Shown: positions 1-9,692, counted from the stretch's first letter. The stretch: DNA of 64,000 nucleotides from Labedella phragmitis (GCF_004078635.1 NZ_RZNB01000003.1:1-64000); one strand, 5' to 3'. A program made the numbers and translations. The notes: generated by a model from the letters alone, not told the origin.

Positions 1-9
1 CATCGGCGA

Positions 10-1989
10 TCAGTGCCCGGCGTGCGTGTGCCCTCCATCTACTGCGTGGTCATGGTGTGCGCACGATGCTGCGACCGACTCCGGAAGGTCGAGGGCGGGA
101 TTGCCGTCGAAGAAGCCGCTCGGCTTCAACGAGAAGCCGGTCCGGTGCACGGGCATGACGGGCCAGTCCTCCGTGCGGGTGATGTGGTGCACGCCGAACG
201 TGTACCAGACGACGACGTCCTCCTGCTCGAGGGGACGATCCTGCGCGACGTAGCTGGGGAGCCCCTCGCCGCCCGGGCTCTGATAGGGATAGTCGCCCGC
301 GGCGAACCGCTCCTTCTCGTCGTACTGCGTCACCCACAACTGGTGCTTCAAGAAGCCCGCCCGGGAGAGGACCGGCGCGTCGGGATGGAGGAGGTGCTGG
401 GCGTTCTCGCCGGGCATGACTTTGTAGGAAACGGCGTCTCCGGCGACATTGACTCGCTCGGGGTTCACGATCTTCCACGCACGAGCCGCGGCGAAATCGA
501 GGTCCCGACCCGAATTCGCTTCGCTCACGAGCGGCGTGGACACCGTCTCCCACGCGTTCCCATAGGGGTTCTCTGGGCCCAGCGGAAGCGCCCGACTGTC
601 CACCTCGACGACTGTGTTCCGGGGTCCGTCGACGGCCATATCGAGTCGTGCGTTGAAGAAGTGCTGATGATGCGGAGCATAGAGCCCGGGGGCGATACGG
701 GCGCCGTGCCGCGGCGTTTCCCCCTCGACGAACGCACCCATGGACATGATCCCCGTCAGCTTCACCTCGCACTCGATCGTGCCGTCCTGGTAGAGGTACC
801 AGTAGAAGCCGTAGTCGTAGTTGGCGAGCGTCATGAACTGGGAGATCACGAGCCGCCGGGAACGCCGGACGATGCTTCGTCCGGTGCGCAGGTCGGTGTG
901 TTTCCACATGACCCCCGCGTCCTCCTCGTGGAGGCAGATCGCGTTGGTGACGACTTCGCCGGTGCCGGAGGAGTCCGCCAGAGCGACATCGAAGTAGCGG
1001 ATCTCGCCCAGGCAATCGCATCCGAGTTCGAGACTGTTTGCATTCTTGCCGAGGCCGTCCTCGCCTCCGTCGAAGACGGCCTTACGGATCTGCGTCGGCG
1101 CTGTGTCGGCGTAGGGCACGACCATCTCGGAGATCGAGATGCGGTGGGCGATCGAACGGAGACGTCCCTGGTCCTCGTATGCGACTTGGTGCAGGACGAG
1201 ACCCTCTCGGGGCGTGAAACCGACCCGGAAGCGCCACTTCTGCCAGGACACCTCGTGACCGTCGACCGAGAAGCTCGGGCCCTCGGGCTGGGTGATCTCG
1301 AGCGGCTTCACATCCGTGCGGGCTCCGGGGAACGTCGGGATGTTCTCGGGGTTCGCGATCTCCTCCGGCGTCCAGAACTCGGCGGGACGCTCGGGGATGG
1401 GGACGATTCCGTGATCGGTGACCTCCAGGACCTCCCTCGCGTCGAGATCGACGAGGACCGTGAGGTTGTCCACCGGGTGTGCGTACGCGTTCTCGTCCTC
1501 GGTATAGCGCACGTAGGTCAGTGGTCGGTTGAGGCGACGTCGGGGCGCGTCCTCTTCGCCGAGGTAGGCGCACGGCCACGGCTCGATCATCACGTGGTCG
1601 AAATCCGTGACTCCACGCTCGTGCATTGCCTTCTGCCACCGGGGGTCCGACCGGACGAGCTCCTCGACCGCGACGAAGTCCTCGAAGAGCAGACCGGGTT
1701 GAGCGTCGGGGATATGCTCGAGGGAGACCACCGAGGAGGAGGCCAAGGAGACGACCGCTTCGAGTGTTCGGGCGCCCTCGACGTCACGGATGACGAGGAA
1801 TGCGCGCCTGTCGACGGGCCGCCCGTCCTCGAACGCGAGCAGTTCGGCCTTCGTCGGTTCCTTTCGTTCGACGCTCACGAAGCGGGCGGTCGACGGGAAT
1901 CCCTCCGACCGTCGTACCACGGCGGACGCCGCCGTGATCTCGTCGGCTGTGAGTGGATCGAGCGGGTGCGACGCGGAGGGCGTGTTCAT
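10..1989 (-). CDS. copper-containing primary amine oxidase
   Basis: Topaquinone amine oxidase that converts primary amines (tyramine or phenethylamine types) to aldehyde, ammonia and H2O2. The protein has 659 residues, the normal family length. It carries the cofactor motif N390-Y391-D392-Y393, with Y391 the expected topaquinone precursor. A catalytic-base Asp lies in VPYAD (D295), a copper-binding HQH lies in HHQHFFN, and a further His lies in HHITRTEDW near the C-terminus. The tail is His-rich (HHDHAVDGGHTHAGH). The ATG at 1989 is preferred because AGGA lies 6 nt upstream; the in-frame ATG at 1995 overlaps that site, and longer extensions are Arg-rich noise. It is followed upstream by a membrane protein and an APC permease on the same strand, suggesting amine import plus oxidation. 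Substrate is inferred only. Confidence 0.95.
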   Translation of the reverse strand: MNTPSASHPLDPLTADEITAASAVVRRSEGFPSTARFVSVERKEPTKAELLAFEDGRPVDRRAFLVIRDVEGARTLEAVVSLASSSVVSLEHIPDAQPGLLFEDFVAVEELVRSDPRWQKAMHERGVTDFDHVMIEPWPCAYLGEEDAPRRRLNRPLTYVRYTEDENAYAHPVDNLTVLVDLDAREVLEVTDHGIVPIPERPAEFWTPEEIANPENIPTFPGARTDVKPLEITQPEGPSFSVDGHEVSWQKWRFRVGFTPREGLVLHQVAYEDQGRLRSIAHRISISEMVVPYADTAPTQIRKAVFDGGEDGLGKNANSLELGCDCLGEIRYFDVALADSSGTGEVVTNAICLHEEDAGVMWKHTDLRTGRSIVRRSRRLVISQFMTLANYDYGFYWYLYQDGTIECEVKLTGIMSMGAFVEGETPRHGARIAPGLYAPHHQHFFNARLDMAVDGPRNTVVEVDSRALPLGPENPYGNAWETVSTPLVSEANSGRDLDFAAARAWKIVNPERVNVAGDAVSYKVMPGENAQHLLHPDAPVLSRAGFLKHQLWVTQYDEKERFAAGDYPYQSPGGEGLPSYVAQDRPLEQEDVVVWYTFGVHHITRTEDWPVMPVHRTGFSLKPSGFFDGNPALDLPESVAASCAHHDHAVDGGHTHAGH

Positions 1990-2054
1990 GGTCATTCCTG
2001 CTTTCGTGTTCTCGGTGGGGTCGGTGGTCGAAACGGGGACGAGGACAGGGGCAC

Positions 2055-2588
2055 TCAATGGGGGGCCGCCAACATCGTCACGAGGGAGCACAGCATGCAC
2101 ACGCGCGCTGCGAGAGGGTGGCTCGAACGGTCGAGCGAGCGAGTGGACCGGAGGATTCGGAGCGCGAGAGCGACGACCACCGTGACGAGCGTCGCGGTGA
2201 GGAGTCCTCCGTCGGCGGAGGAACCGTGCGCGCCATGGGAGTCGGCGGGGACCCCGGGAGTCCCCGGCGAGATGAACGGGATGAACGCCATCACGATCAG
2301 TCCGAGCGGAACTTCGAGGGCGCCGTGCCCGGTCGCCGCGACCGCACCGGGGTTTCGCCGGAGGCGGCCGGCGAACGCGAGCCCGATCGCCATCGCGACG
2401 AGGACTACAGCCCAGACGACGGCCCGACGGGCGGTCCCGCCGAACAGCAGACCGTCGACCATCGCCGCCGACATGGCCAGAGTGGCGAGGATCGCGGCGC
2501 CGCGGCTGATCCGATCGCGCGGATCGGTGATGACCGTGATGAAGAGATCGGCGATGGCGAACGACAGGGCGAGGCCGTGCAGGATCAT
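2055..2588 (-). CDS. small polytopic membrane protein, unknown function
   Basis: A 177-residue protein with about four hydrophobic segments: residues 1-20, 28-50, 55-75, and a pair around 90-110 and 128-145. The loop between the last pair is rich in Gly, Pro, Ser and His (GTPGVPADSHGAHGSS). No catalytic motif or named family is recognised. It lies between the amine oxidase and an APC permease on the same strand, with a 15-nt gap to the permease, so it is probably co-transcribed and may help amine transport or tolerance. That role is inference from position only. The ATG at 2588 has no strong ribosome binding site. Confidence 0.75.
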   Translation of the reverse strand: MILHGLALSFAIADLFITVITDPRDRISRGAAILATLAMSAAMVDGLLFGGTARRAVVWAVVLVAMAIGLAFAGRLRRNPGAVAATGHGALEVPLGLIVMAFIPFISPGTPGVPADSHGAHGSSADGGLLTATLVTVVVALALRILRSTRSLDRSSHPLAARVCMLCSLVTMLAAPH

Positions 2589-2603
2589 GCGTCGCGGGCC
2601 GTC

Positions 2604-4124
2604 TCACTCATGCAGGGTCGAGGCGAGAGCCGCATAGTCCTTCGGGTGGCGTGAGCGCAGGATCGACGCCCGGACGACTCCCGCGACGGCGACGACGACG
2701 ATCAGACCGACGAGCACGATGCTGACCGGACCGTACGACGGATTGCCCGCCGCGTCGAATTCCCCGGTGAGGAGAGGGAAGTAGACGGCCACGATCACGA
2801 TCGTCGCCACGAGCGCCGCGAGACTCAGGACCGGAGCGACGATGGTCTTCCACGCGCTCTCGGGCCCCGCATGACGGCGGAAGAAGACGATCACACTGAT
2901 CGAGACGACAGCCATGAGGGCGAGGATCGACAGCGTCGCGACGCTTGGGAGCCACGCGAACATCTGGACGACGGGGTCGAGACCGAGAAGAGCGGACAGT
3001 GCGATGATGGCGATGCTCGCGGCGGTCTGCACAGCGGCGGCGCGACGGGGGGCTCCCGTTGACTCGTGCACATGGTCGAGGAATCGCGGGAGCACACGCG
3101 CCCCCGCCATCGAACGCTGGTATCGATTGAGCACGTTGTGGAAGGACAGGACCGCGGCGAAGAGACTCGTGACGAGGAGGACCTCGATGGCGATACGGCC
3201 GGCACCGCCGAGATAGCGATCCGCCGTCGCGAGGAGCATCGAGCCGGGATCGGCGGCGGCCACCTCGATGGCTTGGTCTGGTCCCCACGCCGTGACGAGC
3301 ATCCACGCCGACACCACGTAGAACACCCCGACGACGAGGACAGCGAGATACGTCGCGCGGGGAATGGTCCGCGCGGGATTCCGCGCCTCCTGCCGATAGA
3401 TGACCGTCGCCTCGAACCCGATGAAGGCGGACGCGGCGAAGACCAGCCCGATGGCGGGCGAACCCGAGAAGATGGCGGAAGGGGCGAACGGCTGCAGCGA
3501 CGGCCCATCAGCACCCCCGGTCACGACGACCACGGTCGTGAGCACCAGCACGACGAGGAGTTCGGCGATCAACAGGATCGACAGCACCTTCGAACTGGTG
3601 TCGATGCGCTGCGAACCGAGGAGACCGGCCACGAGGAGAGCCGCGATCGAATAGACCCACCACGGAACGGCCAGACCGAGATTGCCCTCGAACGTCACGG
3701 CGAGGACGTAACCCAGGTAGGAGGCGATACCGATGGTGAGGGCCCAGTAAGCGAGGAGGGCCACGTACGAGGCAGCCACTCCGGCCGTGCGGCCGGCCCC
3801 CTGCGCGATGAGGACGAAGAATCCTCCGGAGCGCTCGACACGGGAAGCCATCGCCACGAGGCCCACGGCGAACAGGATGAACACCGCTCCGGCGGTCGCG
3901 AACATGACCGGCATTCCGATGCCATTGCCGAAGAGGAAGCCGAGAGGCACGACTCCCGCGAGGATCGACAACGGCGATGCGGCCGCCGCGACCATGAAGA
4001 CGATGGTCGCCGTTCCGAGAGTGCCGGGGAGCGGCTCGGATGAGGCGCCCGCGGCCGTGCCGACATGCTGTGGTGATGGTGACATGACTCCGCCTGTTCG
4101 ATCGGGTGAGGGTGGCGTCATCAC
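2604..4124 (-). CDS. APC-superfamily amino acid/amine permease
   Basis: A roughly 500-residue integral membrane transporter with about 12 hydrophobic segments. Its N-terminus (GTLGTATIVFMVAAAASPLSILAG) is typical of the amino acid-polyamine-organocation superfamily, and TM1-like glycines and the conserved FIGFEATVIYRQEARNPART loop are visible. The likely job is proton-coupled import of an amine or amino acid that feeds the adjacent amine oxidase. GTG 4124, ATG 4121 and ATG 4085 are all possible starts. The 4085 ATG has a nearby GGAG but only 2 nt of spacing; the first hydrophobic segment follows it, so either gives an intact transporter. It is divergent from a second APC permease. Confidence 0.9.
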   Translation of the reverse strand: MMTPPSPDRTGGVMSPSPQHVGTAAGASSEPLPGTLGTATIVFMVAAAASPLSILAGVVPLGFLFGNGIGMPVMFATAGAVFILFAVGLVAMASRVERSGGFFVLIAQGAGRTAGVAASYVALLAYWALTIGIASYLGYVLAVTFEGNLGLAVPWWVYSIAALLVAGLLGSQRIDTSSKVLSILLIAELLVVLVLTTVVVVTGGADGPSLQPFAPSAIFSGSPAIGLVFAASAFIGFEATVIYRQEARNPARTIPRATYLAVLVVGVFYVVSAWMLVTAWGPDQAIEVAAADPGSMLLATADRYLGGAGRIAIEVLLVTSLFAAVLSFHNVLNRYQRSMAGARVLPRFLDHVHESTGAPRRAAAVQTAASIAIIALSALLGLDPVVQMFAWLPSVATLSILALMAVVSISVIVFFRRHAGPESAWKTIVAPVLSLAALVATIVIVAVYFPLLTGEFDAAGNPSYGPVSIVLVGLIVVVAVAGVVRASILRSRHPKDYAALASTLHE

Positions 4125-4273
4125 TGTGGCGCGTCCCTGTTGCGGTCCCGTTTCCGCACCGAGTCGAGTCGGCCGCTCACAACAAGACGTCCACGTGAAG
4201 CGTCTCGAACGGCGATGTGCGGCGGAAACCCGTTCGACACGCCGTCGTAACGATGACGCTCTAGCGTCGCGAC

Positions 4274-5800
4274 ATGCGAGATCTCGAGACGTCGATCCGG
4301 GAATCCGTCGTCCTCGTCCGAGCGCCCGCCTCTCGTCCGCGCCTGCGGATCCTGCGCCGGTCGCCCCTCGCCGACCTCCGCCGCCGGTCAGTCGGGCCCC
4401 TCGACCTCTTCAGCCAGTCCATCTCGGCCGTCGCGCCATCGGCGGCGGGGGCGACGATCCCGGTCGCTCTCTTCGCTGTCGCCGGCGATGCGAGCACTCT
4501 TTCGCTCGCCCTGGGTTTCGTCCTCATCGCACTCGTGGTGGCGACGGTCACCCAGTACGCCCGACGAATGGTGACGAGCGGGTCGGTCTACAGCTATGCC
4601 GCGTGGGCCGGAGGAGTCCGGTCCGCGACCGCAGCCGGTGCCGCGCTCCTGGTCGGAACCCTGGGTATCACCGTCGGCGTGCTCGTCGGTGCTGCATCCG
4701 CCGCCGAAGTGCTCCTGAGGTACGCGCTTCCGTCGGTCGACACTGCAGCCTGGACGCCCGTCGTCCTCACGATCGTGGCGCTGCTCGGTATCGCGTCCTT
4801 CGCGCTCGGAGTCCGGTCCTCCACTCGAATCACCCTCGTGGTGGAACTCGTCGCCGTGCTCGTCGTCGTCGTGATCATGATCGGCCTCGTCGTGGTGAAC
4901 TGGGGGGTACTGCCCCCGATCGTCCCGTCGGACACCGATCCGGCCGCCGTGGGTGCGGGAGCGGCCGTCGCTGTCGGGCTCTTCGTGGGCTATGAGACAT
5001 CGGCGACCCTGGGTGCAGAATCCCGGCGACCGTTCCGGGACGTGCCGCGGTCCTTCGTGCTGTCCGTCGGGGTCGCAGCGGTCATCTTCGTCCTCAGCCT
5101 CCTCGGCCAGTACGCCGGCGCGGAGATCATCGGCGAATTCGACTCCCTCGGGGACGCGCACCCCGCCTCACCCGGCACCTCACCGGCGCTCGTGTTGGTG
5201 CTCAACGTCGGTTTCCTGCTGTCCTATCTGGCGGCGTTCATCGCGTCGCTCAACGGTGTCATCAGACTCGTCTTCACCCTCGGCCGAGACGGCCTCCTCC
5301 CCTCGCTATTCGGTCGCGTAGACAGGCGGAACAGGCTGCCGATGCTCGCAGCCGTCGCGGTCACGGCTCTCGTCTTCATCACAGCCCAGCTCTCGACCGC
5401 GATGAGCGGGGACGTCCGATCGGTCGCCAGCGCGGCCCTCTCGACGTCGGCCGTCGGCTGCGGAGTGGCGTATGCGATCGCGTGTCTCCTCCTTCCCCGC
5501 TTCCGGCGGCGGATCGGCGAACCCCTCTTCGCAGCGAGCGTCATGGCCTACGCCGTCGGTACGCTGCTCCTCACGGTGGTCGCCTGCTTCGTCGGGTGGA
5601 ACATCCAGGTCGGCGACTGGTCGATCGCCATCCCCACGGCGGGTTTCGCTGCCGTCTGGCTGTTCTTCGTCATCCGTGCACGCAGCCGCGGGATCGTCGA
5701 TGTCGGCGTCTACGACCAGACGTCGATTCCAGACCTCGTCCCCGCCGACGTCGAGGCCCGATTCGGGTCGACACCGCACGACAGCTCCGCTCGGCCCTGA
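4274..5800 (+). CDS. APC-superfamily permease (second copy)
   Basis: A 508-residue polytopic transporter, divergent from the permease on the other strand. The TM1 region (VGPLDLFSQSISAVAPSAAGATIPVALF) and the segment VGYETSATLGAESRRPFRDVPRS are APC signatures. About 12 hydrophobic segments are followed by a short hydrophilic tail. The two permeases are only distantly alike, so they probably handle different amines or amino acids. The shared 150-bp intergenic region contains two inverted half-sites, GTTTCCGC (4150-4157) and GCGGAAAC (4222-4229). The IclR-type gene starts 2 nt after this stop codon, so the two are likely one transcript. Confidence 0.9.
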   Translation: MRDLETSIRESVVLVRAPASRPRLRILRRSPLADLRRRSVGPLDLFSQSISAVAPSAAGATIPVALFAVAGDASTLSLALGFVLIALVVATVTQYARRMVTSGSVYSYAAWAGGVRSATAAGAALLVGTLGITVGVLVGAASAAEVLLRYALPSVDTAAWTPVVLTIVALLGIASFALGVRSSTRITLVVELVAVLVVVVIMIGLVVVNWGVLPPIVPSDTDPAAVGAGAAVAVGLFVGYETSATLGAESRRPFRDVPRSFVLSVGVAAVIFVLSLLGQYAGAEIIGEFDSLGDAHPASPGTSPALVLVLNVGFLLSYLAAFIASLNGVIRLVFTLGRDGLLPSLFGRVDRRNRLPMLAAVAVTALVFITAQLSTAMSGDVRSVASAALSTSAVGCGVAYAIACLLLPRFRRRIGEPLFAASVMAYAVGTLLLTVVACFVGWNIQVGDWSIAIPTAGFAAVWLFFVIRARSRGIVDVGVYDQTSIPDLVPADVEARFGSTPHDSSARP

Positions 5801-5801
5801 T

Positions 5802-6509
5802 ATGCCTCGGGAGCGATCCGTCGCCGATGTGAACAACAATCAACCGCGCGCCATCGCCCACGCGCTCGCGGTGCTCGAGGAGATCGCCACGGCGGGCCCC
5901 GGTGTCACGGCACGTGACATCAGCGAGCGGCTGCAGCTCTCGCCGGCGACCACCTATCGGATCCTCAACCTGCTCGTGAGGGAGGAGTATGTCGTCCGGC
6001 TCGGCGATCTCAGCGGGTTCGCGTTGGGCGGCCGTGTCGGCGCGCTCGCCGAAGCCCATCCGGCGGTCGGAATCACTCGAGCGGTGTCGGCTGCCATGAC
6101 AGAAATCCGTGGTCGCGTCGGCATCGCCGTACATCTGTTCAGCGTGTACGGGACGCGCTTGCGACTACTCGACGAGGACGCGCGCCACCCCCTGGTCGAC
6201 CGCGCTCGCAGCATCACCGATCTGAACGCATCGGCGGCGGGCCGCCTCCTCCTCGCGGAGATGGATTCGGACCCCGACGGCGACGCTCAAGACCGCGCGA
6301 GCACCCATGAGCGGCCGACGACCGTCTCACTCGATGCGAGCTCACCACGCGGCACCTCGACGATCGCGGTGGGTGTTCGAGGCCCTGCCCTGCTTCTCGT
6401 CAACGTCATCATGGCGGCGGGGGGACGTGACTATGTCGCCGCTCGGCGCGAGGACATCACGAAGGAACTCCTCCGGGCGGCGGACCACCTGGCACCACTA
6501 CTCAGTTGA
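5802..6509 (+). CDS. IclR-family transcriptional regulator
   Basis: A 235-residue regulator. The N-terminal winged helix-turn-helix (VTARDISERLQLSPATTYRILNLLVREEY) is followed by an effector-binding domain of the IclR type. The segment ITDLNASAAGRLLLAEM matches the usual family region that ends TAxGRALLA. The domain is somewhat shorter than the usual 250 residues. The ATG is 1 nt after the permease stop; an alternative GTG lies at 5829. Translational coupling to the permease and closeness to the amine oxidase make it the probable local regulator of the amine cluster. The effector is unknown. Confidence 0.9.
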   Translation: MPRERSVADVNNNQPRAIAHALAVLEEIATAGPGVTARDISERLQLSPATTYRILNLLVREEYVVRLGDLSGFALGGRVGALAEAHPAVGITRAVSAAMTEIRGRVGIAVHLFSVYGTRLRLLDEDARHPLVDRARSITDLNASAAGRLLLAEMDSDPDGDAQDRASTHERPTTVSLDASSPRGTSTIAVGVRGPALLLVNVIMAAGGRDYVAARREDITKELLRAADHLAPLLS

Positions 6510-6549
6510 GCGCGCCCCCGCCCGTCGTGAGACGGTCGAGGGCGCGCTC
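6508..6549. terminator. bidirectional terminator between convergent genes
   Basis: Perfect 10-bp arms GAGCGCGCCC (6508-6517) and GGGCGCGCTC (6540-6549) lie between the stop of the IclR gene and the stop of the oppositely oriented SDR gene. There is no long T run on either strand. Confidence 0.6.
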
Positions 6550-6565
6550 GGTCCTCAGGCAACGG

Positions 6566-7369
<804 letters not shown>

Positions 7370-8473
7370 CTACTTGAAGACGACGACGGGCTTGACGACG
7401 CTCCCGTTGCGGGAGTCCTCGAAGCCGTCGTTGATGTGCTCGAGGTCGTATTCGCCGACGAGCTTCTCGAAGGGGAACTTGCCCTCTCGCCACAGGTCGA
7501 TGAGGTGCGGGATGAAGACCTGCGGCACCGAGCTGCCCTGGACGACCGTCTTGAACGTCCATCCCTTCACGAGCGAGCTGCCGATCTCGAGCGAGACCTC
7601 CGTTCCCGGCTTTGCGGCACCGACGAGAGCGAGCGTCCCGCGCACCCCGAGCGCCTCGGCGGCCGTTCGCAACTGTTCGGACCGCGCCGTCGTGTCGACG
7701 GCGAAGTCAACACCGCGCCCGTCGGTGATCGCCGTGATCTGTTCGGCGACGTCCTCGCTACGCGAGTTGATCGTGTGAGTTGCGCCGAGCTCCCGTGCCA
7801 GCTCCAAGCGGGAGTCGACGATGTCGACCGCGATGATCGTCGTGCACCCCGCGACACCAGCCGCCATGATCGCGGCAGAACCGACTGCGCCGGTTCCGAA
7901 GACGATGATCGAGCTGCCCGCGGGCGGACGCAGCTCGTTGAGCACGGTACCGGCTCCCGTGTTGAGCCCGCAGCCGAGGGGGCCAAGGTGCTCGAGGGGA
8001 ACGTCGCGGTCGACCTTGATGACGCTCTCCTCGACGACGTTCGCGTAGGTGGCGAAGGCCGACTGGCCGAAGAAGTGCGAGGAGACGACCTCCCCGTCGC
8101 GACTGAGCGACGTGCTTCCGTCGCGGCGACGACCCCCGAAGTCCTCGGCGAAGAGGTTCTCGCAGTACGCCATCTCCCCTGAGCGGCACCGGCGGCAGTA
8201 TCCGCAGTACGCGGCACCGAGGACGACATGGTCTCCGACCGCGACGCTCCGGACGGCACTGCCGACCTCCTCGACGACGCCAGCGCCTTCGTGACCGAGC
8301 ACGGCGGGGAGCGGAGTCGGGTAGACACCGTCACGGACGATCGCGTCGGTATGACAGACGCCGACCGATACCATCCGGACGCGCACCTCATTCGCGCGGA
8401 GGTCGTCGAGCTCGAGCGTCTCGATGGAGAGAGGCTGGCCGTGCTCTCGAGCGACGGCTGCGGTGATCTGCAT
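7370..8473 (-). CDS. zinc-dependent aryl-alcohol dehydrogenase-like enzyme
   Basis: A 367-residue medium-chain alcohol dehydrogenase. It has the catalytic zinc site GVCHTDAIVRDGVYPTPLP with GHEGAG, the structural zinc cysteines in YCGYCRRCRSGEMAYC, and the NAD-binding motif GTGAVG. The long DFGGRRRDGSTSLSRDGE insertion is typical of benzyl/aryl-alcohol dehydrogenases. Its close paralogue is encoded at 25504-26610 next to an aldehyde dehydrogenase. The promoter side carries the palindrome CTTCCGAGGAAG and a GAAGTATCTT element that recurs at the MarR pair 1.7 kb away, which suggests MarR control. Confidence 0.92.
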   Translation of the reverse strand: MQITAAVAREHGQPLSIETLELDDLRANEVRVRMVSVGVCHTDAIVRDGVYPTPLPAVLGHEGAGVVEEVGSAVRSVAVGDHVVLGAAYCGYCRRCRSGEMAYCENLFAEDFGGRRRDGSTSLSRDGEVVSSHFFGQSAFATYANVVEESVIKVDRDVPLEHLGPLGCGLNTGAGTVLNELRPPAGSSIIVFGTGAVGSAAIMAAGVAGCTTIIAVDIVDSRLELARELGATHTINSRSEDVAEQITAITDGRGVDFAVDTTARSEQLRTAAEALGVRGTLALVGAAKPGTEVSLEIGSSLVKGWTFKTVVQGSSVPQVFIPHLIDLWREGKFPFEKLVGEYDLEHINDGFEDSRNGSVVKPVVVFK

Positions 8474-8534
8474 GGATTCTTTTTCCCTTCGCCTCCACGT
8501 CGGCGTCGGGCGTCGGCGTCATCCGCGGAGGAAT

Positions 8535-8546
8535 CTTCCGAGGAAG
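8535..8546. promoter_or_regulatory. putative MarR operator (site 1)
   Basis: Palindrome CTTCC-GA-GGAAG, 62 nt upstream of the alcohol dehydrogenase start. It overlaps the element GAAGTATCTTA (8543-8553), which matches 10 of 11 bases at 10204-10214 beside the MarR genes. It belongs to the TTCC-NN-GGAA set at 9314, 9659 and 10211. Confidence 0.5.
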
Positions 8547-8581
8547 TATCTTACACCTAAAATAGATGCGAGAGGGAACAG

Positions 8582-8614
8582 CGAGGCCCGGAGCGCGAAA
8601 CGCTCCGGGCCTCG
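8582..8614 (-). terminator. terminator of the isochorismatase-like gene
   Basis: Perfect 14-bp stem CGAGGCCCGGAGCG / CGCTCCGGGCCTCG with a 5-nt loop (8596-8600). It lies downstream of the minus-strand hydrolase and upstream of the alcohol dehydrogenase promoter. Confidence 0.7.
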
Positions 8615-8659
8615 TCGTCATCACCGGAGCGGGCGGCTCGCGGCGAAGTTCAGAAATCG

Positions 8660-9268
8660 CTACTCAGCAGCTCCGAAGGAGGCGATGACGGTAGCCGTGT
8701 CGGCGATGGTGGCAACGTTGAGGAGACCGAATCCGAGTGCACCCTCCTGCCATTCCGCGCTGAGGCTCGAGGTGGCGTCGGACACGATGGTGACCTCGAA
8801 CCCGTGGTCGGCCGCGTCACGCACGGTGTGCTCGACGGCCATGTTCGTCCACGCACCGACGACGACGACCTTCGTGACGCCGAGATTGCGGAGCATCGTG
8901 TCGATCGCGGTGCCGTTGAAGACGCTCATGCGGTTGCGATCCAGCACGATGTCCCCGTCCTGCGGCTCGAGTTCGTCGACGATCTGCGCACCCCAACTCC
9001 CGACGGCGAAAGACCCGCCGGCGAGCATCTGGAAGACGGGGGCATTCGCTCCACCGACGGCCCCGGGGTACACGACGATGCGGTTGTGGAAGATCTGACT
9101 TCCCGCGGAACGCGCGGCGTCTACGACAGCCTTCGCGTTCGCGATCACGTTCTGGGATTCGGCGTGCGCCGCGGCCCCACTGTCGGCAAAAGCGCCCTGG
9201 CGGTGGATCGTGTCGTTCTGCATATCGACGACGAGGATGGCCGTCGTGCGGCTCTCGGTGCTGCTCAT
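8660..9268 (-). CDS. isochorismatase-like hydrolase lacking the catalytic cysteine
   Basis: A 202-residue protein of the isochorismatase/cysteine-hydrolase fold. The first triad Asp is present (ILVVDMQND). The second-triad Lys position, normally K before RYSAF, reads R in DRNRMSVFNGT. The nucleophile position, normally TxxCVExT, reads A in WTNMAVEHTVRDA. The D-K-C triad is therefore D-R-A, so an amidase mechanism through Cys is not expected. It may resemble the cysteine-free isochorismatase or related lyase-like branches, or act only in binding. The gene has its own upstream palindrome (9314-9325) and is probably regulated with the neighbouring alcohol dehydrogenase. Confidence 0.85.
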   Translation of the reverse strand: MSSTESRTTAILVVDMQNDTIHRQGAFADSGAAAHAESQNVIANAKAVVDAARSAGSQIFHNRIVVYPGAVGGANAPVFQMLAGGSFAVGSWGAQIVDELEPQDGDIVLDRNRMSVFNGTAIDTMLRNLGVTKVVVVGAWTNMAVEHTVRDAADHGFEVTIVSDATSSLSAEWQEGALGFGLLNVATIADTATVIASFGAAE

Positions 9269-9313
9269 GGTGGAGCTCCTGTTCTATACGGGTTGTGTCA
9301 TCGGATCAATTAG

Positions 9314-9325
9314 ATTCCATGGAAT
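9314..9325. promoter_or_regulatory. putative MarR operator (site 2)
   Basis: Perfect 12-bp palindrome ATTCCATGGAAT, 46 nt upstream of the hydrolase start. It is nearly identical to ATTCCACGGAAT at 9659-9670 and to ATTACATGGAAG (minus strand) at the MarR promoter. Confidence 0.6.
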
Positions 9326-9337
9326 ATTATTCCCAAG

Positions 9338-9622
9338 TCACAGCCGTGCGCCTCGCCGTGCGACGAAGCGCACGAGAAGGAGGAGTCGGGGGACGAGCAC
9401 GTAGACCGACAGAGGCACGACGACGATGGTGAGCATGAGCGCCCGAACCGGAATCGACCACGATGGCACGAGGAGCGACTCCACCCACATGCCGAGCATG
9501 GCAAGAGGGAAGATCGACAGCCATGTGACGGCTGCGCGCACGTGGACGGAGATGAGCCCCGGCGCCGGCGGCTGGTGGTGATGGGTCTCGTCGGCCGCGA
9601 GGGCCTTGCCTTCGTGTTCCAC
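9338..9622 (-). CDS. small two-TM membrane protein, unknown function
   Basis: A 94-residue protein. It has a His/Pro-containing hydrophilic head (HHHQPPAPG) followed by two hydrophobic segments at about 31-52 and 57-85, with an Arg-rich end. The architecture resembles membrane tails found with some antibiotic-biosynthesis-monooxygenase-like proteins, but no firm family can be named. It sits between two copies of an ATTCCA(T/C)GGAAT palindrome, with one 37 nt upstream of its start, so it appears to be part of the same regulon as the hydrolase and the alcohol dehydrogenase. Confidence 0.65.
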   Translation of the reverse strand: MEHEGKALAADETHHHQPPAPGLISVHVRAAVTWLSIFPLAMLGMWVESLLVPSWSIPVRALMLTIVVVPLSVYVLVPRLLLLVRFVARRGARL

Positions 9623-9658
9623 GCACTCTCCTTCAGACGGTCACGTCCAGAGGAGTCT

Positions 9659-9670
9659 ATTCCACGGAAT
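9659..9670. promoter_or_regulatory. putative MarR operator (site 3)
   Basis: Near-perfect palindrome ATTCCACGGAAT, 37 nt upstream of the small membrane protein start and 23 nt past the end of the MarR gene. It matches site 2 in 11 of 12 positions. Confidence 0.55.
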
Positions 9671-9692
9671 GCATCTTCCTCGCGCAAGCCAC

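Noticed and set aside
13-2637. Very long plus-strand open frame opposite the amine oxidase
   Set aside because: Low-complexity, Arg/Asp-rich translation with no family pattern. It is the complement of a clear gene and reflects high GC content.
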